Below, one piece after another: positions 8,110-15,550 of a stretch of DNA of 18,582 bases. Source of the DNA: Flavobacteriaceae bacterium (GTDB lineage: Bacteria; Bacteroidota; Bacteroidia; Flavobacteriales; Flavobacteriaceae); assembly GCA_947482805.1 (NCBI GenBank), contig CANKLK010000029.1, positions 1-18,582 of the forward strand, written 5' to 3'. Below the pieces are notes generated by a model that worked only from the letters and a program-made list of their open reading frames with translations, had not been told where the DNA came from and searched no databases. The position numbers were made by a program, and so were the translations under genes. The first letter of the stretch is position 1, and every line of letters starts with the position of its first letter.

Positions 8110-11100
8110 TTAAAATTCAACATTAACCCCGAACGATACCGTTCTCGGCGTAGGGAAAGATCCAACGTTAGCAGTTGCACCAAAATCTGGATCAAAACCT
8201 CTCCATTTAGTCCAAGTATATAAATTCTCAGCTTGTATAAAAAGTTTTAAAGCAGTAATAAACGACTTCTCTAATGTTTTTTTATCGAAATTATAACCAA
8301 AACTAAAATTTCTCAATCTTACATAAGAAGCGTCTTTTAACCATTTATCTGAAAAATCAGTACCCAAATCAAAATTTGCTGCATTAACAGAAGGAACATT
8401 AGTATTCGTATTTGTTGGTGTCCATGCATTTAATATGTCAGTAGACATATTGTTGTCTGGTGCAAATGAAGGTGAATTCAACCATAATTGAGCATAGTCA
8501 AATCTCCATTGATCCAATGAATACGAGAATTGTGTGTCAACAAAAAATCCTTTATAATCCAAATTGAAACCAAATCCTCCTTGGTACATTGGAATACTGC
8601 TTTTTCCTGATCTTCTTCTATCAACATCGTTAGGAGTTTCTGTTAAACTACCATCGGCAGCAACAAATAATAATTCACCATTTGCCGGATTAACACCTGC
8701 ATAAGGAACAACCCAATATTCATTAATCATACTGCCAATTTCGTCAATTACGTTACCGTCTCCATTAGGTGTTCTAATGATGTCAATATATTCGTTTTCA
8801 TTGTAAGCTACATTTCCAAAAACCTCAAGATTAAAATCTTTACCTCTAAATACTTTTAATCTTAACGCAACCTCAATACCATTATTTTCTAACGAACCAT
8901 TATTTCCTGCTAATCCAGAACCAGCTCCTGCTGCAGCAGATAAGTTTATACTAGAAAATAATTTATCTGTTGTTCTTCGATAAAGATCTATATTTCCTGA
9001 TAATCTATCATTCCACAAACCAAAATCTAAACCAAGATTCTCCATTGTTTGCTCTTCCCACTGGAGTGTGTTATTACCAAATTGAGATAAAACATAAGCG
9101 CCGGAGTTACCATAACCTGTTCCGGTTGCAATTAAATCTCTGATTAAGTTTGATCCAGTATACAATGGATTTCCACCAAAAGCAGGAACACCTAAATTTT
9201 GATTTCCTTGAATACCATAAGAAGCTCTTAATTTAAACATATTGAAAATGGAATTTTTCATAAAACTCTCTTTGTCAATATTCCATCTTGCACCTGCAGA
9301 CCAGAATGTACCCCATCTGTTATCGTCAACAAAACGGTAAGAAGCATCTCTTCTTACAGTAGCGTCAAGTCCGTACTTACCATCGTAATCATAAGTAGCT
9401 GAAATGAAATTAGAATACGTACCTGCTACGTTTTTAGCTGCGCTGTTAGTTGGTCTAAGCGCCGCGAAGTTTGCTCCAACGTTAGTCCATCCTGTTCCTG
9501 CTCCAAAAGCATAGGTTAACAAATCAAGACCATTTTGCTGAGATGCGTTAGCAGTTCTATATGCTTTAATGTACTCCATGTAAATACCAGCATCTATGCT
9601 ATGCTTTCCAATAACTCTTGAATATTTTAAGCTATTAACAACGTTAAATCCAAAATCTCTATCTGAAGTTCTAGACTCAAAACCACCAAATGGTAATGCA
9701 CTGTTTTCTCTTACTGCAATAGCTAAATAGGACCATGGTGCTCTAGCAAAAGTTCTATCAGAGTGGGTATAATCAATACCAAATCTTGTAGCTAAGGTAA
9801 AATCTCTTGATATTTTATAGCTAGCATTAGCGTTAGCTAAGATTTTAATCTCATTAAATTGGTTCGGTTGGTTACCTTCTTGCAAAAGATCTTGTAATAC
9901 AAGTGTTGTATTACCTCCATCGAAATCAGTCCCAACAATATCATAAAGACCTTGTCCTGTACCAGGATAAAAATCGGCCCCATAATAAGGAACACCGGTT
10001 AGTGATCCTAATAAAGGGTTTTGAACTACGTTATTATTGATCCCAGAGTTGGTCTCTTGTCCTAACTGAAATCTTTTTGATAACGCTAATGTTAAATTTG
10101 TACCGTAGTTAAACTTGTCGTTATTACTCTTACCTGAGAGATTAGTTCTGTATGTAAATCTTTGGAAATTTGTGGTATTAACGATACCTTTTTGATCCGT
10201 ATAACTTATAGAAGTGAAATTATTTAAATTTTTACCCCCAGAACTCATGCTAAGGTTGTGTGATTGCGTTTGAGAGGTAGTAAAAAACACATCTCTCCAA
10301 TCCGTATTAGGAGCGTTTGCGATTTGTTGATCAGTTAAAGGAATACCATCAGTAGCTCCTAAAAATTGATTAAGCAACACGTTGTTTCCTGCTCCTGCAC
10401 TTATTCCGTTATCTCTTTGAAATCTCAACAATTGTTGAGAACTCATAAGATTGTATTTGTCTTTAGTAAGTTCAGAGATACCATAAGTACTTGTATATGA
10501 AATCTTAAGTCCAGATTCATATTTACCGTTTTTAGTTTTAATAATTACAACACCATTGGCAGATCTACTTCCGTAAATAGAGGTAGAAGCCGCATCTCTT
10601 AGTACAGTAGCGGACTCAATATCTTCTGGGTTGATATTTCTGAAAACAACAGAATTTGTAGGAACTCCGTCAACAACATATAATGGTTCAGTAGAACTAT
10701 TTACAGAACCTGTACCTCTTATAAGTAAATCAAATTTTGCTGAACCAGGTGAACCAGAAGACTGAATAACATTCAAACCTGCTACATTTCCAGCAAGCGA
10801 CTGTAATACAGTAACGTTCGGTCTGTTTTTAAGACTCTCTGCTGTTACAGTTGTAGTAGCCGCGGTAGACTTTGCCTTGGTAGCCGTCTTGTCATAACCT
10901 AATATTACAACCTCTTCCAATTTAACACTTTGTTCCTTAAGAGAAACATTGTAATTATTGGCCGCTCCAACTGTCAAAGTTGAATTATTGTATCCGGTGA
11001 ATGATATTACTAAAACTTCACCTTGTTTTGCTTTAATGGAATATTTACCATCAAAATCTGTTTGTGCGCTTCGTGTTGTTCCTTTTACAACAATGTTAGC

Positions 11101-11220
11101 ACCTGGCAATGGTCCAGTTTTATCTGAAACAACACCCGTTACAGTTTTCTCTTGTGCAAACGAAAACTGTATTGATAACGCCAATAATAGCGTAAAAATC
11201 CATTTGAACTTCGATCTCAT
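8110..11220 (-). CDS. SusC/RagA-family TonB-dependent outer-membrane transporter
   Basis: A 1036-residue TonB-linked outer-membrane transporter. A signal peptide (1-22, ending FSFAQ) precedes a carboxypeptidase-D regulatory-like domain (about 25-97, with GVVSDKTGPLPGANIVVKGT). The region LEEVVILGYDKT (101-112) is where the TonB box usually lies. The plug domain (about 115-230) carries the SusC signatures LLIRGTGS, EPLYVVDGVP and the block from NPEDIESATVLRDAAS to NGVVIIKTK. The rest is a beta barrel ending in the terminal Phe (NVEF). It imports large oligomers captured by the SusD partner. It is the first gene of its transcript; no anti-sigma/ECF pair, hybrid two-component sensor or glycosidase lies next to it. 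RagA, a homologue, imports peptides, which fits the nearby secreted protease, but the cargo is not shown by sequence. Confidence 0.96.
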   Translation of the reverse strand: MRSKFKWIFTLLLALSIQFSFAQEKTVTGVVSDKTGPLPGANIVVKGTTRSAQTDFDGKYSIKAKQGEVLVISFTGYNNSTLTVGAANNYNVSLKEQSVKLEEVVILGYDKTATKAKSTAATTTVTAESLKNRPNVTVLQSLAGNVAGLNVIQSSGSPGSAKFDLLIRGTGSVNSSTEPLYVVDGVPTNSVVFRNINPEDIESATVLRDAASTSIYGSRSANGVVIIKTKNGKYESGLKISYTSTYGISELTKDKYNLMSSQQLLRFQRDNGISAGAGNNVLLNQFLGATDGIPLTDQQIANAPNTDWRDVFFTTSQTQSHNLSMSSGGKNLNNFTSISYTDQKGIVNTTNFQRFTYRTNLSGKSNNDKFNYGTNLTLALSKRFQLGQETNSGINNNVVQNPLLGSLTGVPYYGADFYPGTGQGLYDIVGTDFDGGNTTLVLQDLLQEGNQPNQFNEIKILANANASYKISRDFTLATRFGIDYTHSDRTFARAPWSYLAIAVRENSALPFGGFESRTSDRDFGFNVVNSLKYSRVIGKHSIDAGIYMEYIKAYRTANASQQNGLDLLTYAFGAGTGWTNVGANFAALRPTNSAAKNVAGTYSNFISATYDYDGKYGLDATVRRDASYRFVDDNRWGTFWSAGARWNIDKESFMKNSIFNMFKLRASYGIQGNQNLGVPAFGGNPLYTGSNLIRDLIATGTGYGNSGAYVLSQFGNNTLQWEEQTMENLGLDFGLWNDRLSGNIDLYRRTTDKLFSSINLSAAAGAGSGLAGNNGSLENNGIEVALRLKVFRGKDFNLEVFGNVAYNENEYIDIIRTPNGDGNVIDEIGSMINEYWVVPYAGVNPANGELLFVAADGSLTETPNDVDRRRSGKSSIPMYQGGFGFNLDYKGFFVDTQFSYSLDQWRFDYAQLWLNSPSFAPDNNMSTDILNAWTPTNTNTNVPSVNAANFDLGTDFSDKWLKDASYVRLRNFSFGYNFDKKTLEKSFITALKLFIQAENLYTWTKWRGFDPDFGATANVGSFPTPRTVSFGVNVEF

Positions 11221-11402
11221 ATTAATTTTATTTGAGTTAGTTATTGTGCAAACTTCTTAATTATTTATTAATTAACCAAATATTAACAGTAAATAATCTT
11301 ATTTAATTTGTTAAAGTTTGAATAACATTTTAAATGTAGGTTTGATAATACTATAATTACATTAAAATTGCCTCTTTTTTTATAGATTTATAAAAAAATT
11401 AC
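11221..11402. other. Divergent intergenic region between the susC-like gene and rnhB
   Basis: A very AT-rich 182-bp spacer that must hold both promoters. On the susC side I find no TAnnTTTG; the nearest form is TAATATTTG, one base too long. An AT-only palindrome, TTAATTA-5-TAATTAA, lies at 11257-11275, and a smaller one, ACATTT-1-AAATGT, at 11325-11337. Either could be an operator, but AT-only palindromes arise easily in such sequence. Confidence 0.4.
11337..11344 (+). promoter_or_regulatory. Possible -7 promoter element for rnhB
   Basis: TAGGTTTG matches TAnnTTTG 58 bp before the rnhB start. The nearest TTG (11318-11320) is 16 bp upstream, shorter than the usual 19 bp, so support is modest. 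Confidence 0.35.
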
Positions 11403-12062
11403 ATGCTTCTATCAAAATTTTCTGATTTCATTTTAGAATGTGGTACCGATGAAGCTGGGCGTGGTTGCCTTGCTGGTCCGGTTACGGCAGCTGCTGTAAT
11501 GCTACCTGATGAATTTAAATCAGAGTTGCTGAATGACTCCAAAAAACTTTCAGAAAAAACCAGAGAGAAATTAAAACCAATAATTGAGGCTACTTCAATA
11601 TCTTTTTCTGTAACCCATCTTCAACCAAAAATAATTGATGAAATTAATATTCTGAATGCTTCGATAAAAGCAATGCAAGAATGTATTACAAAACTTAATC
11701 CTTTACCTAATTATATTATAGTAGACGGAAATAGCCCCCTAATTCCAAAAGAAGGAATTAAAAATAAAGGCGGTAACCTTTTTACAGATTCCGAAATTGA
11801 GTTGCTGCTTTCGATTCCAAATACCTCAATAATAAAAGGTGACTCAAAATACATGAGCATTGCAGCGGCTTCGGTTTTAGCAAAAACATACAGAGATGAA
11901 TATATGAATAGAATTCATGAAGAATTTCCAATGTACAACTGGAAACAAAACAAAGGCTACCCTACAATCGAACACAGAGAAGCCATAAGAAAATATGGCA
12001 TCACCAAATACCATCGAATGTCGTTTCGATTATTGCCTGAGCAATTGAAATTAGATTTATGA
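11403..12062 (+). CDS. rnhB: Ribonuclease HII
   Basis: A 219-residue RNase HII, which cuts the RNA strand of RNA-DNA hybrids and removes single ribonucleotides from DNA. The N-terminal [17 protein letters not shown] gives the first two acidic residues (Asp16, Glu17). IIVDGN supplies Asp108, and [21 protein letters not shown] supplies Asp147 and the conserved Ser/Ala block. The C-terminus ([23 protein letters not shown]) is standard for Bacteroidota. The stretch between Asp108 and Asp147 is longer than in the flavobacterial RNase HII sequences I remember (about 200 residues in total), which suggests an insertion near 111-139. It converges on lipB with only 16 bp between stop codons and no evident terminator hairpin. 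Confidence 0.95.
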   Translation: MLLSKFSDFILECGTDEAGRGCLAGPVTAAAVMLPDEFKSELLNDSKKLSEKTREKLKPIIEATSISFSVTHLQPKIIDEINILNASIKAMQECITKLNPLPNYIIVDGNSPLIPKEGIKNKGGNLFTDSEIELLLSIPNTSIIKGDSKYMSIAAASVLAKTYRDEYMNRIHEEFPMYNWKQNKGYPTIEHREAIRKYGITKYHRMSFRLLPEQLKLDL

Positions 12063-12088
12063 TTGTAGATTAACGATTTTAGATTTCA
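12061..12088. repeat. Imperfect 14-bp direct repeat at the rnhB-lipB junction
   Basis: GATTGTAGATTAAC (12061-12074) is followed directly by GATTTTAGATTTCA (12075-12088), matching at 11 of 14 positions. The repeat overlaps the rnhB stop codon (12060-12062) and contains the lipB stop codon (12079-12081). Confidence 0.7.
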
Positions 12089-12786
12089 GAACGTTTAAAA
12101 TTTGCTTCAAAAAGGGTTGAAAAATGCTTCACAATTTTTTCTTTCACTTCTTCCTCATCAATCGTTCTTCCGAGTTCAACATGTATCGAAGTAACAGCTT
12201 TTCCTTTGATGCCACATGGAATAATATTATCAAAGTAACCCAGATTGGCATTTACGTTTAAAGCAAAACCATGCATCGTTACCCATCGACTAGCACGTAC
12301 TCCCATTGCACAAATTTTTCTAGCGAACGGAGTGCCTACATCGAGCCAAACTCCTGTTTCGCCTTTACTCCTTGTACCTATTATATTATACTCTGACAAA
12401 GTCAATATTATAACTTCTTCCAGAAGACGTAAATATTTATGAATATCTGTAAAGAAGTTTTCCAAATCTACTATTGGATAACCTACAATTTGTCCAGGTC
12501 CATGGTATGTAATATCGCCACCACGGTTGATTTTATAAAAAGTAGCACCTTTAGCTTCCAATTGTTTTTTGGATAAAAGCAAATTACTAATATCACCACT
12601 TTTGCCTAAAGTATAAACATGAGGATGTTCTACAAAAAGCAGGAAGTTAGGAGTTGGAAGTTGGGAGTTAAATTTTCTATTTTGAATTTTTATATCCACA
12701 ATTTGTTTAAATAATTCCTCTTGATAGTCCCAAGTGTCTTTATAATCTCTATTCCCTAAATCGTTAAGTTGAATTTTTTTATTCAT
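12079..12786 (-). CDS. lipB: Octanoyl-[acyl-carrier-protein]:protein N-octanoyltransferase (lipoate biosynthesis)
   Basis: A 235-residue LipB, which moves octanoyl groups from acyl carrier protein to the lipoyl domains of 2-oxoacid dehydrogenases and GcvH, the first step of lipoate synthesis. The ATG at 12786 (MNKKIQLNDLG) fits the family start; the in-frame ATG at 12840 would add 18 residues and run across the promoter. Signature blocks are EHPHVYTLGKSG (53-64), RGGDITYHGPGQIVGYP (88-104), the catalytic Lys157 in ARKICAMGVR and the acyl-accepting Cys191 in IIPCGIKGKAVTS. It stands alone, transcribed divergently from lysS. Residues 40-47 are encoded by a degenerate 7-bp tandem repeat, which is odd for a coding region. 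Confidence 0.95.
   Translation of the reverse strand: MNKKIQLNDLGNRDYKDTWDYQEELFKQIVDIKIQNRKFNSQLPTPNFLLFVEHPHVYTLGKSGDISNLLLSKKQLEAKGATFYKINRGGDITYHGPGQIVGYPIVDLENFFTDIHKYLRLLEEVIILTLSEYNIIGTRSKGETGVWLDVGTPFARKICAMGVRASRWVTMHGFALNVNANLGYFDNIIPCGIKGKAVTSIHVELGRTIDEEEVKEKIVKHFSTLFEANFKRSEI
12646..12672. repeat. Degenerate 7-bp tandem repeat inside the lipB coding sequence
   Basis: Plus-strand units GTTAGGA (12646-12652), GTTGGAA (12653-12659), GTTGGGA (12660-12666) and a partial GTTAAA (12667-12672) follow head to tail. They encode LipB residues around NSQLPTPN, just before the conserved FVEHPHVYTLGKSG block. Because 7 is not a multiple of 3, gain or loss of one unit would shift the frame; three units keep it. 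Confidence 0.75.
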
Positions 12787-12804
12787 GTTTACCTTATGAC
12801 ACCG

Positions 12805-12812
12805 CAAAATTA
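12805..12812 (-). promoter_or_regulatory. Possible -7 promoter element for lipB
   Basis: The minus strand reads TAATTTTG, a full match to TAnnTTTG, 18 bp upstream of the chosen lipB start. The nearest TTG on that strand is about 25 bp further upstream, a longer spacer than usual. Its position supports the start at 12786 rather than 12840. Confidence 0.5.
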
Positions 12813-12831
12813 CAAATATTAAATGCCATAT

Positions 12832-12859
12832 CATTTTCAAATTGATACATTTTCAAATT
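12832..12859. repeat. 12-bp direct repeat in the lipB-lysS divergent promoter region
   Basis: CATTTTCAAATT occurs at 12832-12843 and again, identically, at 12848-12859, a 16-bp period. The copies flank the TTG of the lysS promoter and the region upstream of the lipB promoter, so they could be a paired protein-binding site or a chance duplication. Confidence 0.6.
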
Positions 12860-12872
12860 ATCCCTATCTTTG
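12842..12872 (+). promoter_or_regulatory. Bacteroidota-type promoter of lysS
   Basis: TTG (12842-12844), a 20-bp spacer, and TATCTTTG (12865-12872) form a near-ideal Bacteroidota promoter. Transcription would begin near 12879, giving a leader of only about 12 nt before the lysS ATG. Confidence 0.75.
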
Positions 12873-12890
12873 CTCGCTTAAATACATACT

Positions 12891-14582
12891 ATGCAACTTT
12901 CAGAACAAGAAATCATTAGAAGAGATAAATTAAAAGCGCTTCGCGAATTAGGAATCAACCCTTATCCTGCGGATTTATTTCCTGTGAAAAACACATCCAA
13001 GGATATCAAGGAAAATTTTGAAGATGGCAAGAAAGTTATTGTTGCCGGTCGTTTGATGAGTGTTAGAGATCAAGGAAAAGCATGCTTCGCCGAACTACAA
13101 GATAGTGAAGGAAGAATTCAATTGTATTTAAACCGTGACGTGATTTGTCCTGAAGAAGATAAAACAGTATACAATCAGGTTTTTAAAAAACTAACTGACT
13201 TAGGCGATTTTATCGGCATTGAAGGTGAATTATTCACCACTCAAGTTGGGGCTCAATGCATAAGGGTTGATAAATTTACTTTTTTAAGTAAAACATTACG
13301 ACCATTGCCTTTGCCAAAAACTGACGAAGAAGGAAAGGTTCATGATGCCTTTAATGATGCTGAATTGCGTTACCGTATGCGTTATGTAGATTTAGTGGTT
13401 AATCCACATGTGAAAGAAGTTTTTATGAAAAGAACAAAATTGTTTACCGCCATGAGAACCTTCTTTAACAATGCCGGTTACATGGAAGTGGAAACTCCGG
13501 TTTTACAATCAATTCCTGGTGGAGCTGCTGCTCGTCCGTTTATTACGCATCACAATAGTTTGGATATTCCTTTATATATGAGAATCGCTAATGAATTATA
13601 TCTAAAAAGATTGATCGTTGGCGGATTTGATGGAGTATATGAGTTTTCTAAAAACTTCAGAAACGAAGGAATGGACAGAACGCACAATCCGGAATTTACT
13701 GCAATGGAAATCTATGTAGCTTACAAAGATTACAACTGGATGATGGAAATGACCGAAAACCTTTTGGAATATTGTGCCAATGAAGTAAACGGAACTACTG
13801 CCGCCACTTTTGGCGAACATAAAGTAAACTTCAAAGCACCTTATGCAAGAATTACCATGACCGATGCCATTAAACAATTTACAGGGTTTGATATTTCGGG
13901 CAAAACCGAAGCGGAACTTTTCGAAGCTGCAAAATCAATGCATATTGAAGTGGATGAAACAATGGGGAAAGGAAAACTGATTGATGAGATTTTTGGAGCA
14001 AAATGCGAAGGAAACTTTATTCAACCAACCTTTATCACCGATTATCCAAAAGAGATGTCGCCTTTATGCAAAGAACATAGAGACAATGCAGATTTGACGG
14101 AACGATTTGAGTTGATGGTTTGCGGTAAAGAAATAGCGAATGCGTATTCTGAATTAAACGATCCTATTGATCAACGAGGTCGTTTCGAAGCACAAATGGC
14201 TTTGGCAGAAAAAGGTGATGATGAAGCAAACGGAATCATAGATGAAGACTTTTTACGTGCTTTAGAGTACGGTATGCCACCAACTTCAGGGCTGGGAATT
14301 GGAATGGACCGATTAATAATGTTTTTGACTAACAATCCTTCCATTCAGGAAGTATTGTTCTTCCCGCAAATGCGACCTGAGAAAAAGCAATTGGAATTAA
14401 CCGAAGATGAAAAGCTAATCATCAGCTTATTAAAAGCCGATAACAATCAACCGATAGCACAACTCAAAGATAAATCAGCTTTAAGCGGTAAAAAATGGGA
14501 TGCCGCCATGAAAGGTTTGGCAAAACACGGTTTAACTAAAGTAACTGTTGATGGTGAAAACAAAACAGTTTTTTTAAACTAA
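12891..14582 (+). CDS. lysS: Lysyl-tRNA synthetase, class II
   Basis: A 563-residue class II lysyl-tRNA synthetase that charges tRNA-Lys in the cytoplasm. The N-terminal OB-fold anticodon-binding domain covers about 45-135 (VAGRLMSVRDQGKACFAEL). The catalytic core follows with RYVDLV (164-169), motif 2 as FRNEGMDRTHNPEFT (256-270) and motif 3 as GLGIGMDRL (467-475). Bacterial LysS usually ends shortly after motif 3, near 500 residues. This one has about 60 extra residues (about 503-563) resembling a small winged-helix module, which I recall as common in flavobacterial LysS. It has its own promoter and a strong terminator, so it is a single-gene unit. Confidence 0.97.
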   Translation: MQLSEQEIIRRDKLKALRELGINPYPADLFPVKNTSKDIKENFEDGKKVIVAGRLMSVRDQGKACFAELQDSEGRIQLYLNRDVICPEEDKTVYNQVFKKLTDLGDFIGIEGELFTTQVGAQCIRVDKFTFLSKTLRPLPLPKTDEEGKVHDAFNDAELRYRMRYVDLVVNPHVKEVFMKRTKLFTAMRTFFNNAGYMEVETPVLQSIPGGAAARPFITHHNSLDIPLYMRIANELYLKRLIVGGFDGVYEFSKNFRNEGMDRTHNPEFTAMEIYVAYKDYNWMMEMTENLLEYCANEVNGTTAATFGEHKVNFKAPYARITMTDAIKQFTGFDISGKTEAELFEAAKSMHIEVDETMGKGKLIDEIFGAKCEGNFIQPTFITDYPKEMSPLCKEHRDNADLTERFELMVCGKEIANAYSELNDPIDQRGRFEAQMALAEKGDDEANGIIDEDFLRALEYGMPPTSGLGIGMDRLIMFLTNNPSIQEVLFFPQMRPEKKQLELTEDEKLIISLLKADNNQPIAQLKDKSALSGKKWDAAMKGLAKHGLTKVTVDGENKTVFLN

Positions 14583-14586
14583 TTAC

Positions 14587-14622
14587 AACAAAAAAGGAAC
14601 TCAATTGAGTTCCTTTTTTGTT
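14587..14622. terminator. Perfect palindromic terminator after lysS
   Basis: A 36-bp perfect palindrome with 18-bp arms (14587-14604 and 14605-14622). The core GGAACTCAATTGAGTTCC is flanked by A6 on one side and T6 on the other. It begins 5 bp after the lysS stop codon and reads as an intrinsic terminator on both strands, although no minus-strand gene ends here. Confidence 0.92.
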
Positions 14623-14697
14623 AAATTTTTTTATGGAGATTAAACCTTTTAAAAACATCTTTGTCCAATTGGCACATAAATTTAAAAATATATAAAA

Positions 14698-15087
14698 ATG
14701 AAAAAATTAATTGTAGCCGCATTATTAGTTGTTGGATTAACAACATATGCACAAGAAAAAGAAGGAAGAAAAGCAGGTAAAGAAAAATTAACTACAGAAC
14801 AAAAGGTTAATTTACAAGTAAAAAAAATGACTAAAGACTTGGATTTAAATGAAAAGCAAACCAAAGATGTTAGAGCCTTAGTCACTAAACAGGTTGAAAA
14901 AAGAGAAGATATAAAAGCTCAAATACAAGCTGAAAAAGAAGCCGTAACTGTTGAAATGAAAAAAATATTAACTGCTGAACAGTATGCTAAATGGGAGAAA
15001 AATCGTGAAGAAAAAATAGAAAACTTCAAAGAAAAGATGAGTGAAAGAAAAGAAAAAAGAAAATCACAAGCACTTCCGGGAAAGTAA
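14698..15087 (+). CDS. Small secreted Spy/CpxP-like protein with LTxxQ motifs
   Basis: A 129-residue secreted protein. A signal peptide (1-19, MKKLIVAALLVVGLTTYAQ) is followed by a highly charged, almost wholly helical mature part rich in Lys and Glu. It carries LTTEQ (31-35) and LTAEQ (91-95), the paired LTxxQ motif of the Spy/CpxP family, with the similar LNEKQ at 50-54. Spy-like proteins are periplasmic ATP-independent chaperones or stress sensors; that role is inferred here. The C-terminal tail (about 100-127) is very basic. The only promoter-like element seen is a weak CATCTTTG (14656-14663), one base off the -7 consensus. It lies 72 bp before a second small secreted gene whose product starts almost identically (MKKLI). 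Confidence 0.75.
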   Translation: MKKLIVAALLVVGLTTYAQEKEGRKAGKEKLTTEQKVNLQVKKMTKDLDLNEKQTKDVRALVTKQVEKREDIKAQIQAEKEAVTVEMKKILTAEQYAKWEKNREEKIENFKEKMSERKEKRKSQALPGK

Positions 15088-15100
15088 CTAAAAATAAATT

Positions 15101-15130
15101 TTGAGTTTTCACCAAAATAAATTAGTTTTG
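15101..15130 (+). promoter_or_regulatory. Bacteroidota-type promoter of the second small secreted gene
   Basis: TTG (15101-15103), a spacer of exactly 19 bp, and TAGTTTTG (15123-15130) give a full consensus match. It begins only 14 bp after the preceding stop codon. The second gene can therefore be expressed apart from the first, with a leader of about 23 nt. Confidence 0.7.
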
Positions 15131-15159
15131 GACTTATTAATTCAACTAAAATTTACAAA

Positions 15160-15489
15160 ATGAAAAAATTAATTGCTGCTTTTACATTGATGTTAGCATT
15201 TTCAATAAATGCAAACGCACAAGATAAAAATACTCCCTCAGCTTACGATTTAGCAAAAAAACAAGCCGCTGAATTAACTGAATATTTAGGATTAGATAAA
15301 ATTCAAAATGAAAATTTTGCAAGATTATTTGAACAAAAAATCAGTGTTCTTGAGAACAAGGATTTAACACAAGAAAGAAAAGATGAATTTTCGAGAGTTA
15401 TTGAAGCAAAAATAAGAGCTAGTTTAGACCAAAACCAAATAGAAAAATTAGAAAAAAATAAAGAGTTGTTTGAGAAATTAATACACTAG
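15160..15489 (+). CDS. Small secreted helical protein, possibly a paralogue of its upstream neighbour
   Basis: A 109-residue protein with a signal peptide (1-20, ending INANA, with cleavage before QDKN). The mature part is short, helical and charged. I do not recognise a firm family. It resembles the upstream Spy/CpxP-like protein in its opening residues (MKKLIxA), size, composition and LxxxQ-type pieces (LTQERK at 69-74, LDQNQIEKLEK at 89-99), so a distant common origin is plausible. It has its own full-consensus promoter and is followed by a strong terminator. A periplasmic role is likely; its function is unknown. Confidence 0.7.
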   Translation: MKKLIAAFTLMLAFSINANAQDKNTPSAYDLAKKQAAELTEYLGLDKIQNENFARLFEQKISVLENKDLTQERKDEFSRVIEAKIRASLDQNQIEKLEKNKELFEKLIH

Positions 15490-15507
15490 TATTTTCATTT
15501 TATAAAA

Positions 15508-15547
15508 AAAAGTCCCGTTTCTTTTAAATAAAAGAGACGGGACTTTT
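15508..15547. terminator. Two-way terminator between the small secreted gene and hemL
   Basis: Arms 15508-15526 and 15529-15547 form a 19-bp stem with one T-G position and a 2-nt loop. A runs precede it and T runs follow it, so it works as an intrinsic terminator in both directions. It serves the convergent small secreted gene and hemL. Confidence 0.92.
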
Positions 15548-15550
15548 CTA

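Noticed and set aside
10958..11260. A 100-codon plus-strand frame antisense to the start of the susC-like gene
   Set aside because: It lies opposite the conserved N-terminal domain and signal peptide of the SusC-like protein and shows no family features.
12787..12840. An 18-residue N-terminal extension of LipB from 12840
   Set aside because: It crosses the likely lipB promoter element at 12805-12812; the start at 12786 fits the family length.
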